Assembly: GCF_030009775.1 (NCBI RefSeq)
Contig: NZ_JASCTH010000020.1
Coordinates: forward strand, 141,071-205,070
Origin: Actinoplanes sandaracinus
GTDB lineage: Bacteria > Actinomycetota > Actinomycetes > Mycobacteriales > Micromonosporaceae
Reading direction: 5' to 3'
Length of the DNA stretch: 64,000 nt
The notes below the pieces were generated by a model. It searched no databases, was not told the origin of the DNA, and saw nothing but the letters and a program-made list of their open reading frames with translations. A program made the translations under genes and the position numbers. Numbering within the stretch: the stretch's first letter is position 1; the number at the start of each line of letters is the position of its first letter. Below, one piece after another: positions 52,592-61,885 of this stretch.

Positions 52592-55500
52592 TCAGATCAT
52601 GCGGCCTACGGCGGCTCGGAGGCGGGCCAGGTCACGGCGGCGCTGTTCCATGGTGGTGGCGATACCGACCAGCAGCAGACCGCCGACGGCGAGTGGCATC
52701 CAGCGGGGCACCAAGTCCCAGAACTGGATCAGCTCGTGCAGGGCCACCAGAAGCAACGTGCCGCCGCCGGTGACCACCGGCGCCTGCAGCCGAGCCCGTG
52801 CGCCGGCGAGCAGCACCAGCAGGGCGCCCACGCCGAGGAGCAGACGCCGCGGGTAGTGCGGTTCGCCGGCGGTGCTGTCGGCGATCACGGCCAGCGTCGG
52901 CAGGAAGGCGGCTGCGAGGGCGGCGCCGTAGGCGGTCCAGGACGGAAGGTCCGGCCGGGCGCGGCGGGCGAACCATCCGGCGACCACGGCCAGGGCGGCG
53001 GCGGGCAGGGTGTAGATCTCGGTGGTCTCGACGTCCCGTGAGGACAGCAGGAACCACCAGCCGGCCAGTGCGATCGAGCCGGACGCGAGGGCGTACCGGA
53101 ACCGGGTCCGCCTGGCCTCGCCGGGACGCATCGCGCGGACGGCCAGGACCAGCGCCCACAGCTTGCAGACCAGCGCGGCCCACCCCAGGCTGTCCGTGAT
53201 CAGGAGTGCGATCACCGCTGAGGCGTGGCCGACGGCGAACGGCGCCCGGGCCTCGGCGGGGCGACCGGATTCCAGCGCCGCTTCCAGGGCTATCGCGAGG
53301 GCCGCCGCGCCCAGCACGAACAGCGGGGGAGCGCCGATCCCGAGGTGGGTGAGGTCGGCGATGGTGTATGCCAGGACGACCGTCGAGGTCGCCGCCACAG
53401 CCCAGCCGGCGGTTCGGTCGGACTGCCGGCGTCCGGCGAACCCGGCGGTCGCGGACGCGGCCAGCACGAGCGAGAACGCGGCGATCGTGGCACCGTGGCC
53501 GGCGGCGGATCCGGCCGTACCGGCGGCGGCGAGGACTCCGAAGAGAACCGCGAGCAGGCCGCTCGCCATGTGGCGGGCCGTAGTGAAGGTCACCGCCAGC
53601 AGCCCGGCGAGGCCGGTCGCCAGCGCGGCGATCGGGACCGCCGGCCAGGTGGCCCCCGCCGCGGCGAACACCATCGGAACCGCGAGAGCCACGAGGGGCG
53701 CCGCCGCCCACACCGCGACCAGGGCCGGGGGCACCGCCGCGAGGGCCGGGCCGCTCGGAGCGACACCGTCCAGAGAATCGGATGCGGCGGAGCCGGTCGG
53801 CGTGGTGCCGTCCAGGGCGCCGGATGCGGCGGAGCCGGGCGGTGTGGTGATGTCTGGGGGTTCGGTTGCGGCGGGTCGGGTGGCCGCTGCGGTGGGGGCC
53901 GCCGGGGAGACGGGGCCGTTCTTAGTGGTGTCGCTCGAGGGCCCGTTCGCGGCGGGCCGCATGGGCGGCGCGGAAGTGGCTGACGGGGCGTCCGGGCCGC
54001 CGGGATGGGCCGGCGAGGCGGTGGCCGGACTGCTCGCGGAGTCGCGTGTGGAAAGCGCGAGCAGCCACCCGGCGGCCGCGGCGGCGACGGCGGCCGCGGC
54101 GAGGGCGACGACGCTGGACCAGGCCACCGGCGACTGCCGGGGTGGAACGCCGGACCAGATGTCGTCGACGGCGGACCACGGTTCGAGTACGACGACCGCC
54201 AGGTCGCCCGCGATCAGCGCGAACAGCGCCAGCGCGGGCAGCACCCCCGCGACCGCGCCGCTTCCGGTGCGTGCGGCCGGGATCGGCAGCGACGCCACTA
54301 CGAGGAGCAGGCCGGCCGCCGCGTAGAGGACCACCGGGTCGTCTCCGGCCGCGGCCCAGAGCGGGGTGGTGCCGGCGGTGGCCAGGGCGACTCCGAGCGC
54401 GTACGGCCCGTAGCCCGGAAGCCGCCGGGTCACCGCGTGCGCCACCGCGCAGAGCAGGACCACGAAGCCCAGCGAGACCCGCACCCGCGTGGTTACGGGG
54501 ACGTCCGCGGCGAACAGCGCCAGCCACATCGCGGCCGGCACCGCGAGGAGGCCCGCGATCAGCGAGCCGGCGCCGACGTCAGCGCCGCGGGGCGCGTTGC
54601 GCAGGGCACCGGCCGTGCCGAGGCCGAGCAGGGCGATCGTGCCGCACACGGTGGCGGCGACGGCGGCCTGCCCGCAGCCGGTGACCACCGCGTGCGTCGC
54701 GACGATCAGGCACACCGCGATCCGGTAGAGGGCGTCCGGCAGGACCGGCGACCGTGCGGCGAGCAGCAGCGCCACGGCGGCGACGGCGATTCCGGCGACC
54801 GCGGCGGTCCACCACGGCAGGCCGAAGGCCGCCGGGACCAGGAATCCCAGCACGGCGAGGGCGGTCAGGCCCAGGTCCGCGTGGGTCCGGCGGGGCAGCA
54901 GGAGGGCGTACGCCACCGCGGTCAGCACCGTGGCGGCCAGCATGTCCGGCTCGAGTCCGGTGACGGTCGCGCCCATCGGCGTGGCCCACACTCGTCCGGC
55001 TGCCCCGACGCTGAGGATCGCTCCAGCAGCGGCGGCCAGCACCACGGTGATCGCCGGTACCGCGGCGACGATGAGCGCACCCACCCACGCGCCGCTCCGC
55101 ACGGAGGAAGGCAGCCACCGTTGAAGGAGATCACCCCGGGCGCCGGCAGGTCCCCGCCCCGCGCCGCCGTTCGCCGCGGTGGCCGCGTCGTCGTCCGGGG
55201 CTAGCGGGTTGCCAGGCGAGCCTTCGGCGGGATCAGAGGCCCGCGGGCCGGCTGTGCGGGCCGGGGTTGCGGCCGAGGACGGGAGACGGCGGAGGAAGGC
55301 GCCCGCGGCGGCGAGGACGAGGGCGACCAGGGCGATCCGGCTGCCCGGCCACTCGGAGCCCTGGATGTCGATGGGGAGGGTCCACGCCCAGCGGGCGCCG
55401 GCGATCCCGAGGGCGACCACCAGCAGGGCCGCGCCGGTCGCCTGGATGCGCGGCAGCCGGGCCAGGAGGGCCCAGACGAGCACGATCAGTGGCGGAAGCA

Positions 55501-56533
55501 GGAGGCTGGCGCCGGCTTCGGCGGCAGTGCGCGGGGTGGTGGCGGGGACCAGGCCCGCGAACGCGATCGTTGCGGCGACGGCCGAGGCGAGGGTCGCGCA
55601 GACGTACGCGAGGATGCCCGTCCCGTCCTGGGTGAACCGTGCCGGGCGCACCCGTAGGGCGGCGAGGTCGAGGACGGCGATCGCGCTGAACGCCAGGGAC
55701 CATCCGGTCGGTCCGGCGTCGGCGGCGTCGGCGAGGAGGGGGAACACGGGCTGGGCCATGAGTAGCGCGGCGATGCGCGGGCCATGGAGTTTTGTCGGCC
55801 ACGAGTAGGCGAGCGCGGTCACCGCGGTGAAGGTGAGGACCGCGGCCGCGTACGCCGAGGGGTGGAGGGCTTGAACGAACAGGAAGTCGACCGCCCACGC
55901 CGCGTAGCCGTCGAGAAGGATCATGAGCAGGCCGACGGCCGTCAGGGTTTCGGCGGCGGCTGTCAGGCCGCGCCGCGCGGCGAACGGGGGGACCGCGAGG
56001 ATCGCGGCGGTCGCGCCGGCCAGCAGCAGTGCCCGGCCGGTGACGCCGACCTGTGCCCAGGCGACGGCGGTGAAGACGGCGGCCGCGACGACCAGCAGCA
56101 GCCCGCCGAGGATGAAGAGGACGTTCTGCACGGTGAGCGTGCTGAGCCGCGGCTCCGCGACGGTGACGGCAGCGGGCGCGGCAATGCCGGCGGTCAAAGC
56201 GGTGCTGCCGGGCAAAGCGGTGCCGGCGGTCGAAGCGGTGCTGGCAGGCAAAGCGGCGGCGGGCGCGGTGGTGGGGGCATGCAGGGCCTGCGCGCGGCGG
56301 GCGACGACGCGGGCGGCGAGGTGGCTGCGGCGGCTGTGGGCGTCTTGGATGCGCCGATCGAGGCCGCTGACCCGGGCCCGGGCCTCCTCGAGTTGCCGGC
56401 GGAGATCAGCGATCTCGCCGTCGAGGCGGATCACCTCCGCGGCGTCGGTGTCGGGTCCGGCTCCGCAGGCGGGACAGCCGTTCGGGAGGGAGGCGGTCGC
56501 CCCGCACTGTGGGCAGGGATAAGAGGTGGTCAA
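52592..56533 (-). CDS. SCO7613-type giant polytopic membrane protein with zinc ribbon
   Basis: About 1313 residues. The N-terminus has two CxxC pairs (CPQCG...CPACG), a zinc ribbon. A coiled coil (LDGEIADLRRQLEEARARVS and on) follows. The rest holds several dozen short membrane helices, interrupted by two Pro/Ser/Ala-rich loops at about 440-490 and 840-930. The plan fits the SCO7613 family of actinomycete membrane proteins, whose role is unknown. No ATG/GTG precedes the ribbon in frame at a sensible distance. TTG 56533, after GGGAACGG, is the best start. Longer in-frame reading upstream looks non-coding. Confidence 0.75.
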   Translation of the reverse strand: MTTSYPCPQCGATASLPNGCPACGAGPDTDAAEVIRLDGEIADLRRQLEEARARVSGLDRRIQDAHSRRSHLAARVVARRAQALHAPTTAPAAALPASTASTAGTALPGSTALTAGIAAPAAVTVAEPRLSTLTVQNVLFILGGLLLVVAAAVFTAVAWAQVGVTGRALLLAGATAAILAVPPFAARRGLTAAAETLTAVGLLMILLDGYAAWAVDFLFVQALHPSAYAAAVLTFTAVTALAYSWPTKLHGPRIAALLMAQPVFPLLADAADAGPTGWSLAFSAIAVLDLAALRVRPARFTQDGTGILAYVCATLASAVAATIAFAGLVPATTPRTAAEAGASLLLPPLIVLVWALLARLPRIQATGAALLVVALGIAGARWAWTLPIDIQGSEWPGSRIALVALVLAAAGAFLRRLPSSAATPARTAGPRASDPAEGSPGNPLAPDDDAATAANGGAGRGPAGARGDLLQRWLPSSVRSGAWVGALIVAAVPAITVVLAAAAGAILSVGAAGRVWATPMGATVTGLEPDMLAATVLTAVAYALLLPRRTHADLGLTALAVLGFLVPAAFGLPWWTAAVAGIAVAAVALLLAARSPVLPDALYRIAVCLIVATHAVVTGCGQAAVAATVCGTIALLGLGTAGALRNAPRGADVGAGSLIAGLLAVPAAMWLALFAADVPVTTRVRVSLGFVVLLCAVAHAVTRRLPGYGPYALGVALATAGTTPLWAAAGDDPVVLYAAAGLLLVVASLPIPAARTGSGAVAGVLPALALFALIAGDLAVVVLEPWSAVDDIWSGVPPRQSPVAWSSVVALAAAAVAAAAAGWLLALSTRDSASSPATASPAHPGGPDAPSATSAPPMRPAANGPSSDTTKNGPVSPAAPTAAATRPAATEPPDITTPPGSAASGALDGTTPTGSAASDSLDGVAPSGPALAAVPPALVAVWAAAPLVALAVPMVFAAAGATWPAVPIAALATGLAGLLAVTFTTARHMASGLLAVLFGVLAAAGTAGSAAGHGATIAAFSLVLAASATAGFAGRRQSDRTAGWAVAATSTVVLAYTIADLTHLGIGAPPLFVLGAAALAIALEAALESGRPAEARAPFAVGHASAVIALLITDSLGWAALVCKLWALVLAVRAMRPGEARRTRFRYALASGSIALAGWWFLLSSRDVETTEIYTLPAAALAVVAGWFARRARPDLPSWTAYGAALAAAFLPTLAVIADSTAGEPHYPRRLLLGVGALLVLLAGARARLQAPVVTGGGTLLLVALHELIQFWDLVPRWMPLAVGGLLLVGIATTMEQRRRDLARLRAAVGRMI

Positions 56534-56836
56534 GGCCGTTCCCGAGGTTGTCGCTGAGGTGGGACAGCAAGCTTCGCCTATCGATGCGAATCGGGGAAGG
56601 AGGTTCCCGCCGCAAATGCCATCGCTGTCCGTGACCTGATGACGGGGGCCTCCTGGTGGTGCTGGGCTCGGAGTGGTCAAGCACGCTGTTCGACCCGCGC
56701 GATCCACGCGGCGCGTTCGTGCCGCTTGGCCGCTCGCGCCGACGTCGCGCCGGTTCCGCCCGAGCGGGCTCTCACGGTGGTCGTCGAGATCGTCACTATC
56801 CCGACTGGCGGGAGAGCCGCTCACTAGCCTGGAGGA
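56534..56836. promoter_or_regulatory. Divergent promoter region
   Basis: 300 bp lie between the giant membrane protein and the secreted protein gene. No gene is supported. It must contain both promoters; no clear operator was seen. Confidence 0.4.
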
Positions 56837-57670
56837 ATGGGGATATTAGCTCAGAAAACACTGAAGTTTCCGGCGGTTTTAGCCCTTTCCGCCGGGCTGA
56901 CCCTGAGTGCGGTGATGCCCGCGCCCGCGTTCGCCGGCCCACCGCCCACGACGGTCGCGGCCGGACAGCCGGACAACGCCGGGCCACCCGACAACGCCGC
57001 GCCGGCGGATCGGCTGAAGAAACTGGGGAAGGCGCTGGTCACAGCGAAGGACCTGCCCGCGGGTTTCAAGAAGCAGGAGGACACCTACCTCGTCGAGATG
57101 TTCCGGGCGATGCTCGGCGAGCGCCGGCCGGGCGCCGACCCGTGCGTCGTTCCCGCCAAGGCGAAGCAGACGCCGGGCCGGCCGCCGGCCGAGCCGGTCA
57201 AGGCGGGCGAGCCGAAGGCCCCGGCCGCGAAGAAGCCCGCCGGCCCGCCGGCCGCCGCCGCCCTGTTCTTCCATGAGGAGAAGGCCGTGGTCGCGGTGGA
57301 GACGCTGGCCATCACCGGGGAGGAGACGGCTGTCGACATGGTCAACGACCTCGACCTGGTGCTGAACAAGTGCCCGGTGGTGGAGGCCGAGGGTGTCAAG
57401 GTGACGATGCGGTCGCTGGACTGGGACCCGCTGCTCGGCGACAAGTCGCGGACCGTCGGCATGATCATGATGATGAACCTCGACGGCGTCGAGATGACGA
57501 TGCACGGAAAGTTGGCGCAGGTCGCGTACCGGGATGTGTCGATGGTCGTGGGTTTGGTCGGAGCGGCCGAGCCGCAGGACCGTCACCTCAAGAAGATCGC
57601 TGGTGCGGCCGTCCGCAAGCTCGTCGCGTCAGCCGACCTTTTTGCCACGGAAAGCACACAGGAGCCCTGA
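56837..57670 (+). CDS. Secreted protein of unknown function
   Basis: 277 residues. A signal peptide of about 33 residues ends AFAGPP. The mature part begins with a Pro/Asn-rich stretch (GQPDNAGPPDNAAPADR). The segment KALVTAKDLPAGFKKQ and the later ETLAITGEETAVDMVNDLD resemble the extracellular sensor-like domains of some mycobacterial PknH-type and lipoprotein families, but the match is loose. Two cysteines (DPCVV and NKCPVV) could form a disulphide. GGAGG lies very close to ATG 56837. Confidence 0.6.
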   Translation: MGILAQKTLKFPAVLALSAGLTLSAVMPAPAFAGPPPTTVAAGQPDNAGPPDNAAPADRLKKLGKALVTAKDLPAGFKKQEDTYLVEMFRAMLGERRPGADPCVVPAKAKQTPGRPPAEPVKAGEPKAPAAKKPAGPPAAAALFFHEEKAVVAVETLAITGEETAVDMVNDLDLVLNKCPVVEAEGVKVTMRSLDWDPLLGDKSRTVGMIMMMNLDGVEMTMHGKLAQVAYRDVSMVVGLVGAAEPQDRHLKKIAGAAVRKLVASADLFATESTQEP

Positions 57671-58138
57671 AACCGGAGAAGCGGGACCTCCAGTACCTGA
57701 TCTTGCATAGCTTGCCCAGGGCGACGTGAGAGACGATCGGGTAGGCGATGAGTTCTCAGCGATGGGCACCTGTGTGCCGTGCGATCCTGGCCCGGCTCGG
57801 GTGCTCATCCTGCTCTGCGCGCTCGGCCTGGCGCTGCCGGCCGCCATCCGGTCGCGGAACCCGGCCCGAGCGGCCTCGCCGAACAGTGGCGCTGGGCGGC
57901 GGCCCGCTGACGGAGTGTGGAGAATCGTAAAGAAAGCGCACAGAAGAAGGTGCTGACCTGCACGATCCCGCCGCGACACGCTCTATGTGATCGCTCTCAC
58001 TTTCGGCCGGGCGATGCCTGCACCCCGCCCCGGAGCCGCCGTCACGGCGCTCGCGCGGTCACCGCCGGGCCCGGTCTTGAGCCAAGATACTGCGCGTCGG
58101 CCGCGCGGCCGACGAGGAGCCGAGCGGGAGGAATCCGC
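57671..58138. other. Long intergenic region
   Basis: There is no supported gene in 468 bp. A short frame at 57726-57956 with one hydrophobic stretch lacks a ribosome site and is not called. A Crp-like palindrome lies at 57986-58001. Confidence 0.5.
57986..58001. promoter_or_regulatory. Crp-like palindrome TGTGA-N6-TCACT
   Basis: TGTGATCGCTCTCACT has the TGTGA-N6-TCAC(A) form of Crp-family sites and lies about 140 bp before the discoidin-protein gene. One short palindrome can occur by chance. Confidence 0.3.
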
Positions 58139-59110
58139 GTGGAGGGGCGTGACGGCGGGCTGCCGGTGGATCCGGTGTCCGGGGAACAGCGCAGGCCTTC
58201 ACGGGCGGACAACCTCCGGCTCACCCGCATGCCGCAGCGTCCACTTCCGCGCACCGCCCGGCCGCCGGCGAACCCCGACGCCCGGCAGCCCGAACCAGGC
58301 GGTGGCGCCGCGGGCACAGACGGCGCGGGTCCGCTAGTCGCCACACCCGATGGGGTACGGGACACCCGGACCTCCCCGCGCCGGTGGCCCTGGATCGCCG
58401 CCGGGGTCGCGGCGGTGCTCGCCGTCCCGATCGGGCTGGCGGCCACCGGCCGGATGCCGGGCCGCGATGCGGCGGCAGCGATCGGCGCCACCGGGGGAGT
58501 GCCGTCCACCGAGGCCGGGGCTCCGCCGGACGGATCCGCCGCACCGAACGTGCCGGAACCGCCCGCCGCGGCCGCCTCACCGAGCGGGGGCGCCTCGGGG
58601 ACAAGCAGGCCCGCCGCGCCGGGTTCGGCCGCCCCACCGTCGGGTGGCGCTTCGAGCCCGTCCGCCGATGGCGCGCCACCGGCGGGTGCGACGGCGACCC
58701 CCACCGTGACCGGGAAGGCGAACCCCTCACGGGCCAACCTGGCGTTGCAGGCGTCGGTGACCGCCTCCGCGTCGGAGGGCGATCCGTGGGCGGCCCGGTT
58801 CGCCTGCGACGGCGACCAGTCCACCCGCTGGTCGAGCGGCTTCTCCGATCCCCAGTGGATCCGCGCCGACCTGGGCCGGAACTGGCGGATCTCCGAGGTG
58901 AAGCTGATCTGGGAGCGGGCTTACGGGGTCGCCTACCGGGTGGAGACCTCGATCGACGGAAAGTCCTGGACGTCCATCTGGTCGACGAGCTCGGGCACCG
59001 GCGGCACGGTTACCGTCACCGAGGACACGGTCGCCCGGTATGTCCGCATGTACGGCACGAAGCGGAGCAGCTCCTACGGTTACTCACTGATCGAGTGGGA
59101 GATCCGTTGA
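58139..59110 (+). CDS. Membrane-anchored protein with discoidin (F5/8 type C) domain
   Basis: 323 residues. A cytoplasmic Arg/Pro-rich N-terminus is followed by one membrane helix (PWIAAGVAAVLAVPIGLAAT, about 83-102). A long Pro/Ser/Gly/Ala spacer (about 105-200) leads to a complete discoidin-like carbohydrate-binding domain (about 200-323): ANLALQASVTASASEGDPW, FACDGDQSTRWSSGFSDPQW, the central DLGRNWRISEVKLIWE and the closing YSLIEWEIR. It probably displays a sugar-binding module at the surface. Start GTG 58139, seven bases after GGGAGG. Confidence 0.8.
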   Translation: MEGRDGGLPVDPVSGEQRRPSRADNLRLTRMPQRPLPRTARPPANPDARQPEPGGGAAGTDGAGPLVATPDGVRDTRTSPRRWPWIAAGVAAVLAVPIGLAATGRMPGRDAAAAIGATGGVPSTEAGAPPDGSAAPNVPEPPAAAASPSGGASGTSRPAAPGSAAPPSGGASSPSADGAPPAGATATPTVTGKANPSRANLALQASVTASASEGDPWAARFACDGDQSTRWSSGFSDPQWIRADLGRNWRISEVKLIWERAYGVAYRVETSIDGKSWTSIWSTSSGTGGTVTVTEDTVARYVRMYGTKRSSSYGYSLIEWEIR

Positions 59111-59187
59111 ATCGGGCGCCGGTGAACGGGCTCGTGGCCCACTGATCCGGGTCGGCGGCGGTCAGCGCGATGCGGCCCGGGAGCCGT

Positions 59188-59223
59188 GGTGGGCGGGGCC
59201 GGGAGACCTCCACCACGCCCACC
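59188..59223 (+). terminator. Hairpin after the discoidin-protein gene
   Basis: GGTGGGCG and CGCCCACC arms with a 20-base interior lie about 80 bp after the stop. The remaining intergenic DNA to 59500 holds no gene. Confidence 0.45.
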
Positions 59224-59500
59224 GTAGCGCGGAAAACGATCGGCCGACAAGGCTCACTCTCCGTAGTGGTCAATCGCGTCCGGGGATCGGCCGTCGAGTG
59301 TGGCCGTCGATAAGTCCCCCTTCCGCGGTGTCCCAGAAAAATTTTCCGGGCACCCTTATCGCCCGCTCTGAGCTGCGGTTTCGTCGCCTGGGGAGCGACT
59401 GAAACGCGCGGCCTCGGACATTGGTGTTGAACCTCTCGGCCGTCGGCGCCCGTATGGCACCCCGACCGATGACATCGACGTCCCACGACGAGGAGTGATT

Positions 59501-60340
59501 ATGAGGGCCCGCTCGTACCGACGGAACCCGGACAATCGGCGGAAGACGATCGGCGCGGCGGTGGTCGCGGGAGTGCTGGTTGTCAGCGGCGTGGCCGGCG
59601 TCCAGCTGGCGTCGGCCAGCACCCAGGCGAAGGCCGCCGACGTGGTCAACGTGGACGGTCAGCAGTTCGACGTCTCCAAGTGCGCCGAACTCGCGATCAA
59701 CGGCGGCACCGTCGTCTGCGACGGCGAGGAACTGGCCCCGGTTCAGGCCCAGGCTCCCGGGGAGGCCGCTGCCGACGCGGCCGTCGCGTTGGAGACCGCC
59801 TGCGACACGTTCGCCGCCGACGTGGCCGCCGCCGCGGGTGAGGCCGGCGCCGCGGATGCCGCGGAGGAGGCCGAGGAGGCCGCCGAGAACCCGGAGGCGG
59901 CCATGGCGGAGAACCATGCCGCCGCCAAGAAGTACGCCAAGGCTCTCAAGGCCGCGGAGAAGGCCGAAGCCGCGGGCAAGGGCGCCGCGGGCAAGGGCGC
60001 CGAGAACGGCGCGGCCGGCGGTAAGGGCGCGGAGAAGGGCGCTCCCGGTAAGGGCGCCGAGAACGGCGCGGCCGGCGGTAAGGGCGCGGAGAAGGGCGCC
60101 GCCGGTAAGGGCGCCGAGAAGGGCGCCGCTGAGCAGGCCGACGCCGCGGCCGATGTCACCGCCGCCCAGCAGGCGCTGCTCCAGACCTGCCTGGCGCTCG
60201 CCGACGCCAAGGCGGTAGCCGCCGCGGCCGGCGCCGATGACGCCGCCGACAAGGGCGCGGCCGAGGAAGGCGCGGCCGACAAGGGCGCCGCCGAGGAAGA
60301 GGCCGCCCCGCAGGAGAGCGCCACCACCAAGCGCCGCTGA
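59501..60340 (+). CDS. Secreted Ala/Lys/Glu-rich protein with tandem repeats
   Basis: 279 residues. A basic start (MRARSYRRNPDNRRKT) and hydrophobic core form a signal peptide ending near SAST. The mature part has an ordered N-terminal region with KCAEL...VVCDGEE. A helical Ala/Glu-rich region and the 19-residue repeats (KGAENGAAGGKGAEKGAPG) follow. After a further helix with QTCLALADAK comes an Ala/Glu/Lys tail. The four cysteines could pair. It resembles no enzyme; a fibrous or wall-associated role is a guess. Start ATG 59501, with GAGGAG seven bases upstream. Confidence 0.7.
   Translation: MRARSYRRNPDNRRKTIGAAVVAGVLVVSGVAGVQLASASTQAKAADVVNVDGQQFDVSKCAELAINGGTVVCDGEELAPVQAQAPGEAAADAAVALETACDTFAADVAAAAGEAGAADAAEEAEEAAENPEAAMAENHAAAKKYAKALKAAEKAEAAGKGAAGKGAENGAAGGKGAEKGAPGKGAENGAAGGKGAEKGAAGKGAEKGAAEQADAAADVTAAQQALLQTCLALADAKAVAAAAGADDAADKGAAEEGAADKGAAEEEAAPQESATTKRR
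59993..60124 (+). repeat. 57-bp tandem repeats in the Ala/Lys-rich gene
   Basis: Two full 57-bp units (59993-60049 and 60050-60106) and a partial third (from 60107) encode the 19-residue KGAEN repeat. Differences between units are few, so the expansion is recent. Confidence 0.85.
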
Positions 60341-60354
60341 TCCCTCTGCAAGAC

Positions 60355-60398
60355 GTGACGGTGGTACGGGCGCGAGGCGGCGCTCGCACCACCGTCAC
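60355..60398 (+). terminator. Hairpin after the repeat-protein gene
   Basis: GTGACGGTGGT and ACCACCGTCAC are perfect 11-bp arms, 15 bp after the stop. Confidence 0.75.
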
Positions 60399-60538
60399 AC
60401 TCGTGACAGGGCCGCCCCGCCCTCCACGGCAGGGGAACGGGAGGCGACGCCGAGTGGTGGCTCACGGCGCCGCATGCGTGGCTGTAGGCGAAAAAATGAA
60501 GCGAACCGGGAGAGGGCAGCGGTCTATCCTCTCCGAGC

Positions 60539-61093
60539 ATGTCGGTCCGTGCCGCTGTTCCCGGTGATGCCGCCGCGCTGGCGGAGGTTCACGTCCGCAC
60601 CTGGCAGGCCGCCTATGCCGGGCTGATTCCGCAGGACTACCTGGATTCACTGGACCCGGCGCAGCGTGAGCCCGGCTGGCGGCGCTGGCTCGCCGATCTC
60701 CGTCCGCCCACCGCCATCCTGGCATGGGAATCGCCGGACGGCGTGGCGGGTTTCGTCGCGATCATGCCCAGCCGGGACCCGGACGCCGAACCGGGGGAGA
60801 CCGGCGAGATCACCGCGATCTACCTGCTCCCCGCCTACTGGGGCCGGGGTGCGGGGCGGGAGTTGATGGCCGCCGCGCTGCGGCGGCTGACCGAAGCGGG
60901 TTTCCGGCAGGCGACGTTGTGGGTGCTGGGGACGAACGCCCGGGCCCGGCGGTTCTACGAGGCTGCCGGGTGGCGCCCGGACGGCGTGGCGAAGACCGAC
61001 GACTCATGGGGGTTCCCGCTCGACGAGGTCCGTTACCGGCGTGATCTAGAGTTTGCGGCCGACGGCGCCGAGGAGCGCGATCTGCTCGGGTGA
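60539..61093 (+). CDS. GNAT family N-acetyltransferase
   Basis: 184 residues. The layout is VRAAVPGDAAALAEVHVRTW at the start, ITAIYLLPAYWGRGAGRELM (acetyl-CoA-binding motif A with the RGxGR-type loop) at about 90-110, and LWVLGTNARARRFYEAAGW (motif B) near 125. The substrate is unknown. Its last 48 bases overlap the convergent methyltransferase gene. Confidence 0.85.
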   Translation: MSVRAAVPGDAAALAEVHVRTWQAAYAGLIPQDYLDSLDPAQREPGWRRWLADLRPPTAILAWESPDGVAGFVAIMPSRDPDAEPGETGEITAIYLLPAYWGRGAGRELMAAALRRLTEAGFRQATLWVLGTNARARRFYEAAGWRPDGVAKTDDSWGFPLDEVRYRRDLEFAADGAEERDLLG

Positions 61094-61753
61094 CGGCCGC
61101 TGGTGGGCCGGAACTTCCGGGAGCCACTCGGAAACCGGGACGATGCCGGGGCCGATCAGCCCGAGGCCGGTGAAGAACTCGGCGAACTCGGCGCGGCTGC
61201 GCGGGTGGGCTTCCGGTTGATCCCGGGCGATCGTCTGGCGGGCGATCGCCACCTGCTGGGGCGAGTTGTAGTCGAGGGTGAAGCTGGAGGCGGCGAGATA
61301 GCTGCCGGACGGCAGGGCGGCGAGCAGCTCACGGACGTTGTCGCGGGCCTGCGCGTGGCCGGGGACGACGTGCGGCACCGGGATGAGGATCAGCCCGACC
61401 GGGCGGTCGAGGTCGATGATCTCGGTGAATCGCGGGTGGCCGAGGATCTCCCGGGGCTGTCGCAGGTCTCCCTCGATGTAACCGGTGGCGCCCTCGGGGC
61501 TGCTGGTGAGCAGGGCCCGGGCGTGCGCGTCGGCTGCCGGCTCGGTGCCGGCGTAGACGACCCGGCACTGCGGGACGCGGCGCTGGGCGACGTCGTGGGT
61601 GTTGCCGGCGGTGAACCGGCCGGCGCCGATGTCGAGGAACTGGCCGATGCGCGCCTCCACGGCCATGAACCGCACCGCACGCTGGAGGAACGCCCGGTTC
61701 TCACGGGCGGGGAGTCGGGTGCCCGGCCCGGTCGGCGCGGTCTCCTCCATCAT
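61046..61753 (-). CDS. SAM-dependent methyltransferase, DUF574 family, N-terminally short
   Basis: 235 residues. NRAFLQRAVRFMAVE, FLDIGAGRFTAGNTHDVAQ, CRVVYAGTEPAADAHARALL and RPVGLILIPVPHVV follow the DUF574/Methyltransf_19 pattern. Family proteins normally begin about 40-50 residues earlier with a YDYLLGGKDNF motif; no such sequence is found upstream in any frame. In the SAM-acid position the usual VDNDP reads AGTEP. Activity is therefore doubtful. ATG 61753. Confidence 0.7.
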   Translation of the reverse strand: MMEETAPTGPGTRLPARENRAFLQRAVRFMAVEARIGQFLDIGAGRFTAGNTHDVAQRRVPQCRVVYAGTEPAADAHARALLTSSPEGATGYIEGDLRQPREILGHPRFTEIIDLDRPVGLILIPVPHVVPGHAQARDNVRELLAALPSGSYLAASSFTLDYNSPQQVAIARQTIARDQPEAHPRSRAEFAEFFTGLGLIGPGIVPVSEWLPEVPAHQRPSPEQIALLGAVGRKL

Positions 61754-61885
61754 GGGTTCCCCCGATCCGCATCGATGTCCCGCGACCTTATCGTAGATCC
61801 ACTTTGGATTGGTGGAATCCGCCGGAAACTTTCGCGTCGCACCTCGGCCGTATCGGACTCAGGGTTCCGGTAATCCCCAAGTTAG

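Noticed and set aside
52277..53041. 254-codon plus-strand frame at the 3' end of the giant membrane protein gene
   Set aside because: Half of it is antisense to membrane helices and half lies in the G-rich gap.
57726..57956. Short frame with a hydrophobic stretch in the gap before the discoidin gene
   Set aside because: No ribosome site and a tail typical of non-coding GC-rich DNA; too weak to call.
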